Shown piece by piece: positions 17,790 through 26,941 of a stretch of DNA of 64,000 nucleotides. Each line of letters starts with the position of its first letter. Position 1 is the first letter of the stretch. Both the position numbers and the translations under genes were made by a program. Below the pieces are notes generated by a model that was given only the letters and a program-made list of their open reading frames with translations, had not been told where the DNA came from and searched no databases. Source of the DNA: Bacteroidaceae bacterium (lineage in GTDB: Bacteria > Bacteroidota > Bacteroidia > Bacteroidales > Bacteroidaceae); the NCBI GenBank assembly GCA_017557005.1, contig JAFZFZ010000020.1:62001-126000 (forward strand). The letters are read 5' to 3'.

Positions 17790-17974
17790 GATACTGTTTC
17801 AAAAAGTGTGTCTGAGTTAAGTAGTAAAAAAGGACCGGCCAAGTTTGACCAGTCCCGACAAGTTTGTAATTTTGGGTGTGCAAATCAAAAAATTACAACT
17901 TATGTTGCTTACTGAGGAAGAGATGTATAAATGATAATAATGCGTGAGTTACTATAGATTCAACGTTAATCGTT
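17790..17974 (+). repeat. 182-bp direct repeat, left copy (IS- or MITE-like remnant)
   Basis: From atactgtttcaaaaagtgtg to caacgttaatcgtt, repeated with few differences at 22891-23072. It contains an imperfect hairpin (ggaccggcc ... gaccagtcc) and a 10-codon plus-strand start MLLTEEEMYK-stop, which looks like the truncated 5-prime end of a transposase. The two copies enclose the cassette 18.0-22.8 kb. A minus-strand frame across the repeat is not a gene. Confidence 0.8.
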
Positions 17975-18012
17975 ACGCACTAACAGCTTAGCCACCTTTT
18001 CCTATTCGCTGA

Positions 18013-19302
18013 CTACCAATAAAAATCATCTTCGAAATATGGAATTGCACCGTACTTCCCTTCCAGATAATTCTTCTCGTAATTGCTGTCTGTACGAGGC
18101 TTCGCCCCGTTGTCAAGCGTAATACTCATCATCGGGGTCAGCTTCGTGGAATACTTTGTATTTACCGTTTTTTCCACGAAAACCACTTGGTCACGTCTCA
18201 ACAGCTTCTTAGACAGCATATTGGTATCGTGTGTAGTAAAAATCAACTGCGCTCCGCAAGGGTTCGTTTCTGTATTGTTAAAAAGTTGCACAATACGCCG
18301 CGACAACAGGGGATGCAACTGAGCATCCAGTTCGTCCACAAATAGCGACTTCCCATACCGCAGGGTATCAACTATCAAACCGGCAAGGTTAAACAATTTC
18401 CTCGTGCCATCCGACTCTCTCTCATCTATGTCGAAGTCCACCATCCCCACTACTTCACCATTAGCGTTTATTTTGTAATGCTTGGCATAGGCAACAATGG
18501 TCGGGTGTTCTTTCAGCGAGGCCACTATTTCCGCAGGCAGTCCTTTGGGCAACATCTTTTCATCAATTAGCTCTTGCTCTGTTGTGACTTCACGGAATCC
18601 TACATCCATACTGCTGATAAAGCCCAGAATATCATCCTTATAATCAGTCTTGGTATGCAGCATTTCCTTCGTTTTACGTGAAAAGCCATTGTCGCGTAGA
18701 CCAGAAATTACATTAAGTCTGGTTCTGAACCATTCTATCACTCTTTTTGAGATTTCCCCACCCAACTGCGCTGCTAGCGATATGAAGAGTCTGTTATTAT
18801 TCAAAGGAATAGTACCTTCTTTTATAGCTAAACCCTCCGAGTAGTTTTGAGCATCAATTTCAATCAAGTCGGAAGTTCTCCTCAACAGTATCTTTAGCGA
18901 TCGCTTGGGAAATTTAGCAAACAGCCACTCCTCTTCTATCCGTTGTGCAGTGTAGCTAAATCCGTATACAAATTTGTCGGTGCCATCCACAAACGACATT
19001 TCAAAGCGTGTTGGTCTCGCTTCATTATCCGAAAGGAGAAAGGCATCATAGGGCAATGTTTCATTATCGTTCAGTCTCACAGAATGGATAATGAGACCTT
19101 TCATCATTGCAACAGCCTTAAACACGTTTGACTTACCGCTGGAGTTGGCTCCATAGAAAGCCTTGGTGTTAAGTACACGAGTGTTTGCAACAGTGGAATA
19201 TCCCTTGTCGTTCATATCCTTAATGCCTGTATCTGCCTTAAACGACAATCTGATTTCCCCATCTATCGAACGGAAATTCTCTGCGGTAAAATTTATTATC
19301 AT
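18013..19302 (-). CDS. AAA-family (AAA_15/RloA-like) ATPase
   Basis: 429 residues of an SMC/OLD-like ABC ATPase: N-terminal FTAENFRSI, Walker A GANSSGKSN (51-59), Walker B SLFVDELDAQLHPLLSRRI and FTTHDTNML. Such RloA/AbiL-like ATPases are usually followed by an RloB-type effector. Here no partner gene follows; only the direct repeat does. It may be an orphan, a decayed system, or work with the other cassette genes. A -7-like TACTTTTG (19345-19338) lies upstream but without a well-spaced TTG. Confidence 0.85.
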   Translation of the reverse strand: MIINFTAENFRSIDGEIRLSFKADTGIKDMNDKGYSTVANTRVLNTKAFYGANSSGKSNVFKAVAMMKGLIIHSVRLNDNETLPYDAFLLSDNEARPTRFEMSFVDGTDKFVYGFSYTAQRIEEEWLFAKFPKRSLKILLRRTSDLIEIDAQNYSEGLAIKEGTIPLNNNRLFISLAAQLGGEISKRVIEWFRTRLNVISGLRDNGFSRKTKEMLHTKTDYKDDILGFISSMDVGFREVTTEQELIDEKMLPKGLPAEIVASLKEHPTIVAYAKHYKINANGEVVGMVDFDIDERESDGTRKLFNLAGLIVDTLRYGKSLFVDELDAQLHPLLSRRIVQLFNNTETNPCGAQLIFTTHDTNMLSKKLLRRDQVVFVEKTVNTKYSTKLTPMMSITLDNGAKPRTDSNYEKNYLEGKYGAIPYFEDDFYW

Positions 19303-19671
19303 AGCATAATTTTGTGATTTTCGCTCAAATTTATAAACAAAAGTACACGTTTTATTTTACACAAACGAAGAAATTTCTAATTTTCTTCAAAAATCTGACA
19401 AATTGACAGAAAAGCAAGCATCACTTAACAACAGAGATTTAAACTGACAGAACGACAAACAATTTGCAGATTTAGCAAAATTTAAACAGCAATAAACACT
19501 CTTTACGTAGTATTTTTTTTGCTTTTTTGAGATTTTTGCTCATATTTTAAAATTTTGGCATTCTTTTTGTCTGTAACTAGATGGTGGGCTCGTTCCTGAG
19601 CTTCGAAACCACCCGACGGAATAAAGCTCAGCTGTACTGTTCAGATTACAGGATATAAACCATAATGCCCT
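19303..19671. other. AT-rich intergenic region
   Basis: No gene and none of the hairpin repeats seen elsewhere. It separates the minus-strand ATPase from two plus-strand small genes. Confidence 0.5.
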
Positions 19672-19950
19672 ATGACATACGTCAAAAACGCAAGTGGTAC
19701 TTCCAGGTGGTCAAAGCCCTCAACGGGTGAGTCTTCATGGTTGGAGTATTGGGAAAAGCAGACAGGCAAAAAAGCAACACGTTGTGGTGCTATCGATTGT
19801 CACTCCACAGAAACTCTCGTTGGCGGACACGTCCAGAAGGCTTTCGGGGATAATGAAATCTACATAACCCCCTTGTGTAAAGCTTGCAACAATAGAACAG
19901 GCTACTTCTGGGTTGACACCGAATTGGTTAGAGTACCAAGCGGATTGTAA
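19672..19950 (+). CDS. Small zinc-finger (HNH/treble-clef-like) protein
   Basis: 92 residues. Four cysteines and a histidine are spaced like a treble clef: RCGAIDCHSTETLVGGHV then LCKACNNRT. The GGHV ... ITPLCKACNN layout resembles HNH-type small proteins, but no catalytic HNH triad is certain. It lies 89 bp before the DUF2188 gene on the same strand. Role unknown; DNA binding or nicking is possible. Confidence 0.65.
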   Translation: MTYVKNASGTSRWSKPSTGESSWLEYWEKQTGKKATRCGAIDCHSTETLVGGHVQKAFGDNEIYITPLCKACNNRTGYFWVDTELVRVPSGL

Positions 19951-20039
19951 AACACGGCATGGTATGCAACACCTCAAGTGCTCCGTAGCGGAATCGGAAG
20001 GACACCGCATAGTTAATCACAATCTAATCTCATTCTATT

Positions 20040-20276
20040 ATGATAAAAGAAATACACGTTGTTTCTAATCCTAACAGAGGGGGTTGGGATGCGAAGAGAC
20101 CACACGCCGACAGAGCATCAAAACACTTCGACACAAAGAATGAAGCTATGAACTGGAGTCGTAATCTAGCCAAAAGGGAAGGGCTCGAACTTATCCCTCA
20201 TGGCAGAGATGGTAAGATTCAAAATCCCAACAGCTATGGGAATGACCCATGTCCACATAAGGACACAAGGCATTAA
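20040..20276 (+). CDS. DUF2188 domain protein
   Basis: 78 residues matching DUF2188 end to end: an N-terminal HVVSNPNRGGWDAKR, then KHFDTKNEAMNWSRNLAKR and the hallmark IPHGRDGKIQNPNSYGNDP. The family is small and of unknown function, common on mobile elements. It ends 17 bp before a clear terminator and is probably co-transcribed with the zinc-finger gene. Confidence 0.85.
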   Translation: MIKEIHVVSNPNRGGWDAKRPHADRASKHFDTKNEAMNWSRNLAKREGLELIPHGRDGKIQNPNSYGNDPCPHKDTRH

Positions 20277-20293
20277 CCATTGCCATTCATGGA

Positions 20294-20330
20294 GATAGCA
20301 GGCGGCAGAACCAGCCTGCTATCTTATTTA
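20294..20330 (+). terminator. Intrinsic terminator after the DUF2188 gene
   Basis: A 10-bp perfect stem GATAGCAGGC / GCCTGCTATC with a 10-nt loop, followed by TTATTTA. Confidence 0.8.
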
Positions 20331-20554
20331 GGATAGGCCCATTCTTAACAAAAAGTTGCGTAACGATTACTCCGTCTTTACTATAAAAAGAATTTCACCC
20401 ACAAGACCCCCATATTACCAACCATGACATCGACCTGCAGTACGTGAAGTTCATATATCTCTCGGGCATCCGCTCCATAGTTCGAAAGAAGCGATACTAC
20501 GCCAGTTCTACACAATACCTCTTTTTAGGGGCGTGGAACTTACCAAACAAGCTT
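20331..20554. other. Spacer with possible decayed coding remnant
   Basis: A 64-codon plus-strand frame starts near 20444 (KFIYLSGIRSIVRKKRYY) with no recognised family and no clear start signal. It could be a fragment of a mobile-element gene. Not called as a gene. Confidence 0.35.
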
Positions 20555-21397
20555 TTAAGCATACTTTTCTTTCAGTATATCTGCTATCCTTTTTGTTTCT
20601 CGCAGACTCCTTCCTGTAGTCCTCACAGCAAGACCTAATCCTTCATCTGTATCTGTCAGAACTATTTCAATAATCCCGTTTTCTTTCACTCGATGTATGT
20701 AATCCTTCGCATGTGGGTTAAAAGGCAAAGAATTTACAATTTCAACAACATAAGGAGATTGTTTAAGTTTACCAGCATGCTTCTCTAATATATCTTTCCC
20801 ATGATCGTCTCTTAGTGACACTTTTTTCCACATCGGGTCAATCATACACTTTCCCAACGAAAGGGGAGCATTCTGACTATACCATAACTTATAGCACTCA
20901 GCATCAAAATGGTTAGTATCAGTGACACATATCCACGTTATCCTTTCTTCTTCACTAACGTCACTAACAACTTTTATTTCATACTCCGCTCCACACCATT
21001 CAGGAGCTACATATAATCCTACACATATTGTATTTTTAGCATATGCAGCCGTAAATCCTTCCGCTTTCAGTTCATCTACATTACGACAATAATATACATT
21101 AGCTGAGATATAGCGATTTTGAGTTTCAGCCTCATCTTTGTCCCCCACATAAGGGCGTTTTTGCGTGGAAAGCAGTAATTGCACCTTGGTATCACGAATG
21201 TTTTTATAGCAATAGCTCGCAATTGTTTCTTTTCCGCTTATAGCAATTTCATCCAGTGCAGTACTATAACAAATTTTCTTGAACCCTTCTTCACAAGCTT
21301 TCGCGACTACGTCCACATAGCGCGTGACACGTTCATGCACTTCTTCCTGCGTAGCACACAATGGGCTCAACGTAAGTTCATTAAAGCACGCCTCCAT
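20555..21397 (-). CDS. Unknown protein, third gene of Cas2-fold/ATPase operon
   Basis: 280 residues, no family recognised. It is soluble, cysteine-containing (VYYCRNV, PEWCGAE, ITWICVTDTNHF), and ends in a mixed beta/helix block IIEIVLTDTDEGLGLAV...RIADILKEKYA. It starts 3 bp after the stop of the DUF3696 ATPase, so it is translated from the same mRNA. By analogy with other ATPase-plus-effector defence pairs it may be the effector or specificity component; no catalytic motif is evident. Confidence 0.7.
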   Translation of the reverse strand: MEACFNELTLSPLCATQEEVHERVTRYVDVVAKACEEGFKKICYSTALDEIAISGKETIASYCYKNIRDTKVQLLLSTQKRPYVGDKDEAETQNRYISANVYYCRNVDELKAEGFTAAYAKNTICVGLYVAPEWCGAEYEIKVVSDVSEEERITWICVTDTNHFDAECYKLWYSQNAPLSLGKCMIDPMWKKVSLRDDHGKDILEKHAGKLKQSPYVVEIVNSLPFNPHAKDYIHRVKENGIIEIVLTDTDEGLGLAVRTTGRSLRETKRIADILKEKYA

Positions 21398-21400
21398 ATT

Positions 21401-22516
21401 TTATGATTTTATGAGTTCCATCAGTTGCCTCGTCCATTCATCCATAAAGTCATCAGGATAAGCGCTCAATTCACCATTTCCATCCACATATATCTGTTCT
21501 ATTTCAGTCATTTCGGTATCGAGATTCCTATCAAAATAATTAATCAACGCTTCATTCTCTTTCAATAGATTTGTTTTCACAGCCAACCGCAACCCATTTA
21601 CGACATGATCACTATGGCTCTCTATCAAAATTTGTATCCCCCGCTGTTTGGCTGTTCTTATCAAAAACTCCATCAACCGAGACTGAGCGCCAGGATGCAA
21701 ATGAGCCTCAGGATTCTCTATTATTATAGTACTTCCTTCATTGGCCAACAAAGCAAGCACTATTACCGGCAGCACGTAACTATATCCAAACCCCACATTA
21801 ACGGGACGATACACCTTCTTTCCATCTATAGAGTTCAAGTATAACTCTACACGCTCAGAGTCCCTATTATTAATTTTAATCGCTGCCCCTGACAGCACTT
21901 TTGACAGAGTGTCCTCTACATCCGTTAAGAGTTCTGCATTATTCTGTGCTAAGACATTGATCAGGTATTCTCCTTTCGTCCCTAACCAATTCTCAGACAA
22001 AGCATCTTTTCTTTCCACGGCATTTACCGGCCCACGACGGTCGGCTGCAATATAAGCGAGATCTTTCAAAGACTGTAGTTCTTTAATATCAGAAATCGCA
22101 CCCGCAACTTTTAGTTCAGATGTCACTTGGCCATCCTCCGAAGCATTGACATCCAAACGTTCAACACCATCCACCAATAGTCCTATCAACTGTGCCAACT
22201 GAGGTTTATCTTCAATCGAAGTATATGCGAGTTTTACATGTTCTGTATCAGAGACTATTCCTATTTCAAATTCTTTTTCATTCGCTTCAGAGTTTAACAC
22301 ATCATCAAAAGTACCTAAAGTTATGAGTCCTCCCATTAATTGTAGAGTTCGCACGTCATTGCTGTCCTTCATTGTTTGCGACAACAACAATAAACTCTGT
22401 ACAACTGTTGATTTTCCTCGACCATTCTTACCATAGAGCACAGTAACTTGTGCCAAGGGAATGGAGCTGGTCTCATTAAAACACTTAAAATTTCTCAGCG
22501 AGATTTCAGTCAACAT
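21401..22516 (-). CDS. DUF3696-type AAA ATPase
   Basis: 371 residues of an SMC/OLD-like ABC ATPase. ISLRNFKCF starts the fold, Walker A is GKNGRGKST (29-37), and the signature/Walker B region STIIIENPEAHLHPGAQSRL is followed by LIESHSDHVVNGLR. The C-terminal IEQIYVDGNGELSAYPDDFMDE is the DUF3696 tail. It is sandwiched with 1-bp and 3-bp gaps between a Cas2-fold gene and an unknown gene. ATPases of this type drive many defence systems; here the partners are unusual. Confidence 0.85.
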   Translation of the reverse strand: MLTEISLRNFKCFNETSSIPLAQVTVLYGKNGRGKSTVVQSLLLLSQTMKDSNDVRTLQLMGGLITLGTFDDVLNSEANEKEFEIGIVSDTEHVKLAYTSIEDKPQLAQLIGLLVDGVERLDVNASEDGQVTSELKVAGAISDIKELQSLKDLAYIAADRRGPVNAVERKDALSENWLGTKGEYLINVLAQNNAELLTDVEDTLSKVLSGAAIKINNRDSERVELYLNSIDGKKVYRPVNVGFGYSYVLPVIVLALLANEGSTIIIENPEAHLHPGAQSRLMEFLIRTAKQRGIQILIESHSDHVVNGLRLAVKTNLLKENEALINYFDRNLDTEMTEIEQIYVDGNGELSAYPDDFMDEWTRQLMELIKS

Positions 22517-22517
22517 A

Positions 22518-22802
22518 CTATTTCCTTTCTTTTTCTTTTAACCAACTCCACAAAGATTTAGGAGCCCATCCTTGCCTATCTTGTGATGTCACATCATATA
22601 CAATGATATTGTCATTATCATCAATGACCGGATGAAGTTTTTCATATATTTCATTGGCAGTAACAAACATTTCATCTATAGCGACAAACCACACTGATTC
22701 CAACGGATGATGCCAATCACCCAATGATTTTATCTCGCTATATAGTTCGTTATAATTCCTACCAACCTTTTTAAGGTCATATGCAATCAAAAAAATCTTC
22801 AT
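22518..22802 (-). CDS. Cas2-fold small protein (SinR/VapD-like)
   Basis: 94 residues from the ATG at 22802 (MKIFLIAYDL); the longer frame upstream is not used. The first strand ends in YDL with the aspartate at 9, then NYNELYSEIKSLGDWHHPLESVWFV, the pattern of the Cas2-like/SinR-family ferredoxin-fold proteins. No CRISPR array or cas1 is nearby, so this is a stand-alone family member. It opens a three-gene operon with a DUF3696 ATPase and an unknown protein, and has its own promoter. Confidence 0.8.
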   Translation of the reverse strand: MKIFLIAYDLKKVGRNYNELYSEIKSLGDWHHPLESVWFVAIDEMFVTANEIYEKLHPVIDDNDNIIVYDVTSQDRQGWAPKSLWSWLKEKERK

Positions 22803-22828
22803 ATATCCAATATATCCAAAATTTCTTA

Positions 22829-22859
22829 CAAAAGTAACACAAGTTCGACGAAATACCAA
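22829..22859 (-). promoter_or_regulatory. Bacteroidota-type promoter of the Cas2-fold operon
   Basis: On the minus strand: TTG (22859-22857), a 20-bp spacer, TACTTTTG (22836-22829), an exact TAnnTTTG. It lies 26 bp before the ATG at 22802, giving a short leader. Confidence 0.65.
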
Positions 22860-22890
22860 ATATCAACATGCTAAAGCATAAAAAAGTTGG

Positions 22891-23072
22891 ATACTGTTTC
22901 AAAAAGTGTGTCTCGATTAAGTAGTAAAAAAGGACCAGCCATGTTTGGCCAGTCCTGACAAGTTTGTAATTTTGGGTGTCCAAATCAAAAATTACAACTT
23001 ATGTTGCTTACTGAGGAAGAAATGTATAAATGATAATAATGCCGAGTTTCTATAGATTCAACGTTAAACGTT
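22891..23072 (+). repeat. 182-bp direct repeat, right copy
   Basis: Same orientation and nearly the same sequence as 17790-17974, from atactgtttcaaaaagtgtg to caacgttaaacgtt. It has the better-preserved hairpin ggaccagcc ... ggccagtcc and the same MLLTEEEMYK start. It marks the right edge of the 5-kb cassette and lies just downstream of the oxidoreductase end. Confidence 0.8.
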
Positions 23073-23099
23073 CACCGCAACCTCTGGTTGCTTTAACCA

Positions 23100-23125
<26 letters not shown>
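23073..23125. repeat. Hairpin units at the 3-prime end of the oxidoreductase gene
   Basis: GCAACCTCTGGTTGC then CTACAGCTTTGCTGTAG with CTTTAACC between. The second hairpin encodes the last codons and stop of the minus-strand gene ending at 23100. Confidence 0.75.
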
Positions 23126-24326
<1,201 letters not shown>

Positions 24327-24340
24327 TTTTTTTGAAGGTT

Positions 24341-24810
24341 AATCGCCGCAAAGCGGCTGGTTAAAGCAGTCAGAGACTGCGGTGAAAGTTGCTGCGCAAC
24401 GGTGAAAGCAGCGGAGCTGCGGTGAAAGCCACAGAGTGGCGGTTAATCGTGGCAGAGCCACTGGTTAAAGATGAAAGGTTAGAGGGCAGCGGAGCTGCGG
24501 GGAAAGTCGCAGAGCGACGGGGAAAGCAGTCGAAGACTGCGGTTAAAGTGCCTTTGGCACGGGGAAAGTTGCTGCGCAACGGTGAAAGCAGCGGAGCTGC
24601 GGTTAAAGTGCCTTTGGCACGGGGAAAGCACGCGAGGCGTGCGGTTAATCGTGGCAGAGCCACTGGTTAAGGGTTAAAGGTTAGAGGGCAGCGAAGCTGC
24701 GGGGAAAGCACGCGGGGCGTGCGGTGAAAGTGCCTACGGCACGGTGAAAGCGCTAAAGCGCGGTTAAAGTCGCGAGGCGACGGTGAAAGTGCCTTTGGCA
24801 CGGTTAAAGG
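24341..24810. repeat. Largest hairpin-linker array (about 22 units)
   Basis: By eye 22 hairpins, all with matching arms, including GCCGCAAAGCGGC, GCAGTCAGAGACTGC, GTTGCTGCGCAAC, GCAGCGGAGCTGC, GCCACAGAGTGGC, GTGGCAGAGCCAC, GTCGCAGAGCGAC, GTGCCTTTGGCAC, GCACGCGAGGCGTGC and GCGCTAAAGCGC. Linkers are GGTTAAA, GGTGAAA, GGGGAAA or GGTTAAT. The period is 20-23 bp, close to two helical turns. The arms differ between units but remain complementary, so structure rather than sequence is kept. Frames across it are not genes. Confidence 0.9.
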
Positions 24811-24961
24811 ACAGCCATTGGCTGTTTTGTTTAGTGTGTAGAGTTTAGTGAGCCCTCCGGATGGAATAGCCAACAACCAATGGTTAAAGGTTAAGGGTTA
24901 ATGGTTAATGTTGAATGAGCTAAAAGCCAACAACTAATAGCTAACCGCCAACAGCTAACCG
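24811..24961. repeat. Non-hairpin repeat words after the large array
   Basis: tttagtgtgtagagtttagtg, the CCCTCCGGATGG junction (24853-24864), a ggttaaaggttaagggttaatgg run and a gccaacaactaatagctaacc run, ending exactly at the stop codon of the next gene. Confidence 0.8.
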
Positions 24962-26761
24962 CTAACGGCTCTTAAAATATAGTTCTTTATTCCAGCTTGC
25001 GGCTTTGAGGAAGGGTTCGGGGAGTACCCCACTCCATGGCTTGCCACATGGTGCGGCGGGAAGTACATATTGATTGATGGCTTCCAGCTTACGTCGATGC
25101 ATGGCATGCGACATACGGAGGATGTATGCATTCTTATAACCGAGTCTCCACACATTGTAGTACCACATCCAGACGCAGTATTCATAGATGGTGGGCTGCT
25201 TATCTGCCAGCAGTGACTTGACGATAGCCGCGGCTTGCACATGGTCGTTCCAGCCCTCTCCCCAATGGGGAACAAAGAGGGCGTCGGGTGACAGTTGATT
25301 GAGAAGAGCACGTAGCTGCTCCGTCGCTGAATGTTCGAAAGATATAGCTTCATCTGGATACCTCAGCGTATGAATATGCGACTCGGGTAAGCCCAACGTA
25401 GCAGCAGCCTCCAAGGTCAGCTTATGACGCATCTCGATAAGTGTTTCTTCTGGAATATCGCAGCATCCACGATGCGACCCTTCACCACCGGAAAGAATTA
25501 TTACATGGGGAGGTGTGCCACGCTCTACCAAGGCCTGTATAAGCCCTGCGCAACCAATCACCTCGTCGTCGGGATGCGGAGCGATGATAACAGTGTTATC
25601 AGACAGAGGAAGGTTGGGTCTGTTCCGATAAAGCAAATGTAGTATAATGAGGCGGATGTGGCGAAGTGTTTTCTTTATTCCTTCAACCCCTAATAAGGAC
25701 TCTTTATTAGAACAAGATTGTTTAACACGAGTGTGTTTTGTATCATTTCCGCTCGCCACGGCGAAACTGCTACAACCGCGTAACTTAAAGAGATTGATAT
25801 TAAAGAGTCGCCAAATAAGTACATAAGGTACCCCTTTATTGGTAATCTTTGCTGCCTCCCAATACAAATCCGAAGAGGTATCTTTTATATACTTATTGTA
25901 ATCGGCCAACATCTCTTCACTCTCAGCCATTCCACCACAATACTCCTTTGACATCAATAGCTTATAGGCAAAGGCCATTGGCACTCCTATATTCTCCTTG
26001 ATGATTTTCCTCTTTATGGGAGAGAACTGACTATTGGCATAAAAAGCAATGATTGTCTTTACTACCGACAAGTAGTTCCTGCAATTGCGTTTATAGCTCT
26101 CGATACTCGTACTCTGCCCCTCCACATCCTTACGGTACTGATATAGATTGATATTGGTAATATACACCGTTTCAGCACAGGCGATAGCATACAGATAGTA
26201 ACAGATATCACCATAGTAGCGCGGAGGTAGTTGTATGTGGTTATCTGTAAGTATCTGCTTACGGATGGTGATATTGGTCATAGGAAGATACAAACTACCC
26301 TTGGTATGGGAAGCATATTCCCCAATGGTCAGTATTTGCCCGCATAGGCTTTCAGCATATTGCTTACCTTTTTGCTTACTTTCCCCATTTATAGCCGTAT
26401 AATTGCTTGCAAAGATATCGGCCTCACATATTTTCAGCGCAGCCATAAACTCGGCGAAGGCAGCCTTGTCGAACCAGTCATCGGAGTCGAGGATCTTGAA
26501 GTAGCGACCTCGGGCCTCAGCTATGGCGAGATTGATGACGGTGCCCCACCCTCCGTTGGGTTTATCGATGACACGAAGAATCTCGGGGAATCGTGCCTCG
26601 TACTCGCGAGCAAGGGCAAGAGTGCCATCCTTGCTGCCATCGTTGATGGCAAGGACTTCCAACACATCGTTGTACTCGAGCGCGAGGATGCTATCCAGGC
26701 ACTCGGCCAGATATTGCTCTACGTTGTAGCAGGGGATAACTATGGTTAGGAGTTTATTCAT
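24962..26761 (-). CDS. GT2 glycosyltransferase fused to PIG-L/LmbE deacetylase
   Basis: About 599 residues. The N-terminal GT-A domain begins LTIVIPCYNVEQYLAECLDS, with INDGSKDGT and the metal-binding ILDSDDWF. The C-terminal domain (from about 395) is PIG-L-like: VIIAPHPDDEVIGCAGL, SGGEGSHRG and HWGEGWNDHVQAA, the zinc-dependent N-deacetylase pattern. A single protein may transfer an N-acetyl sugar and deacetylate it, giving a free amino group in the polysaccharide; the coupling is inferred. I chose the ATG at 26761 (MNKLLTIV); 26782 is possible. Confidence 0.85.
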   Translation of the reverse strand: MNKLLTIVIPCYNVEQYLAECLDSILALEYNDVLEVLAINDGSKDGTLALAREYEARFPEILRVIDKPNGGWGTVINLAIAEARGRYFKILDSDDWFDKAAFAEFMAALKICEADIFASNYTAINGESKQKGKQYAESLCGQILTIGEYASHTKGSLYLPMTNITIRKQILTDNHIQLPPRYYGDICYYLYAIACAETVYITNINLYQYRKDVEGQSTSIESYKRNCRNYLSVVKTIIAFYANSQFSPIKRKIIKENIGVPMAFAYKLLMSKEYCGGMAESEEMLADYNKYIKDTSSDLYWEAAKITNKGVPYVLIWRLFNINLFKLRGCSSFAVASGNDTKHTRVKQSCSNKESLLGVEGIKKTLRHIRLIILHLLYRNRPNLPLSDNTVIIAPHPDDEVIGCAGLIQALVERGTPPHVIILSGGEGSHRGCCDIPEETLIEMRHKLTLEAAATLGLPESHIHTLRYPDEAISFEHSATEQLRALLNQLSPDALFVPHWGEGWNDHVQAAAIVKSLLADKQPTIYEYCVWMWYYNVWRLGYKNAYILRMSHAMHRRKLEAINQYVLPAAPCGKPWSGVLPEPFLKAASWNKELYFKSR

Positions 26762-26781
26762 TTCAATTTTTCTTATTTTCA

Positions 26782-26941
26782 TCAACAGAATTTAGACACG
26801 AACTTAAACACGTTTACGCACACGCAGGCTTGTGCTGGCCTCCGGGGTGTTATCTATAATCTCACGCAGACGCCGCAGAAGACGCAGAACTTAGTTTCTC
26901 CACATGGTGAACATGATGATTTAAATTCGCAGAAGCACGCG
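26782..26941. repeat. Dispersed repeat module
   Basis: Contains a copy of the tcaacagaatttagacacg ... cgcaggcttgtgctggcctccgg module (26784-26847), then tctcacgcagacgccgcag words. No gene. Confidence 0.75.

Noticed and set aside
17674-17883. 69-codon minus-strand frame, and its twin at 22777-22983
   Set aside because: They cross the 182-bp direct repeat; similarity between them reflects the duplicated DNA, not a protein.
20444-20638. Small plus-strand gene near the cassette centre
   Set aside because: No recognised family, no promoter, overlaps the 3-prime end of the 280-residue gene.
24341-24810. CRISPR array
   Set aside because: No constant repeat with unique spacers of fixed length; the constant part is a 7-8 nt linker and the variable part is self-complementary. 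No cas1 or effector genes; the Cas2-fold protein at 22518 stands alone.
24370-24876. Open frames of 69-97 codons on both strands in the large array
   Set aside because: They arise because the repeat units are often stop-free; sequences are made of repeated RSNF/GAAVK words.
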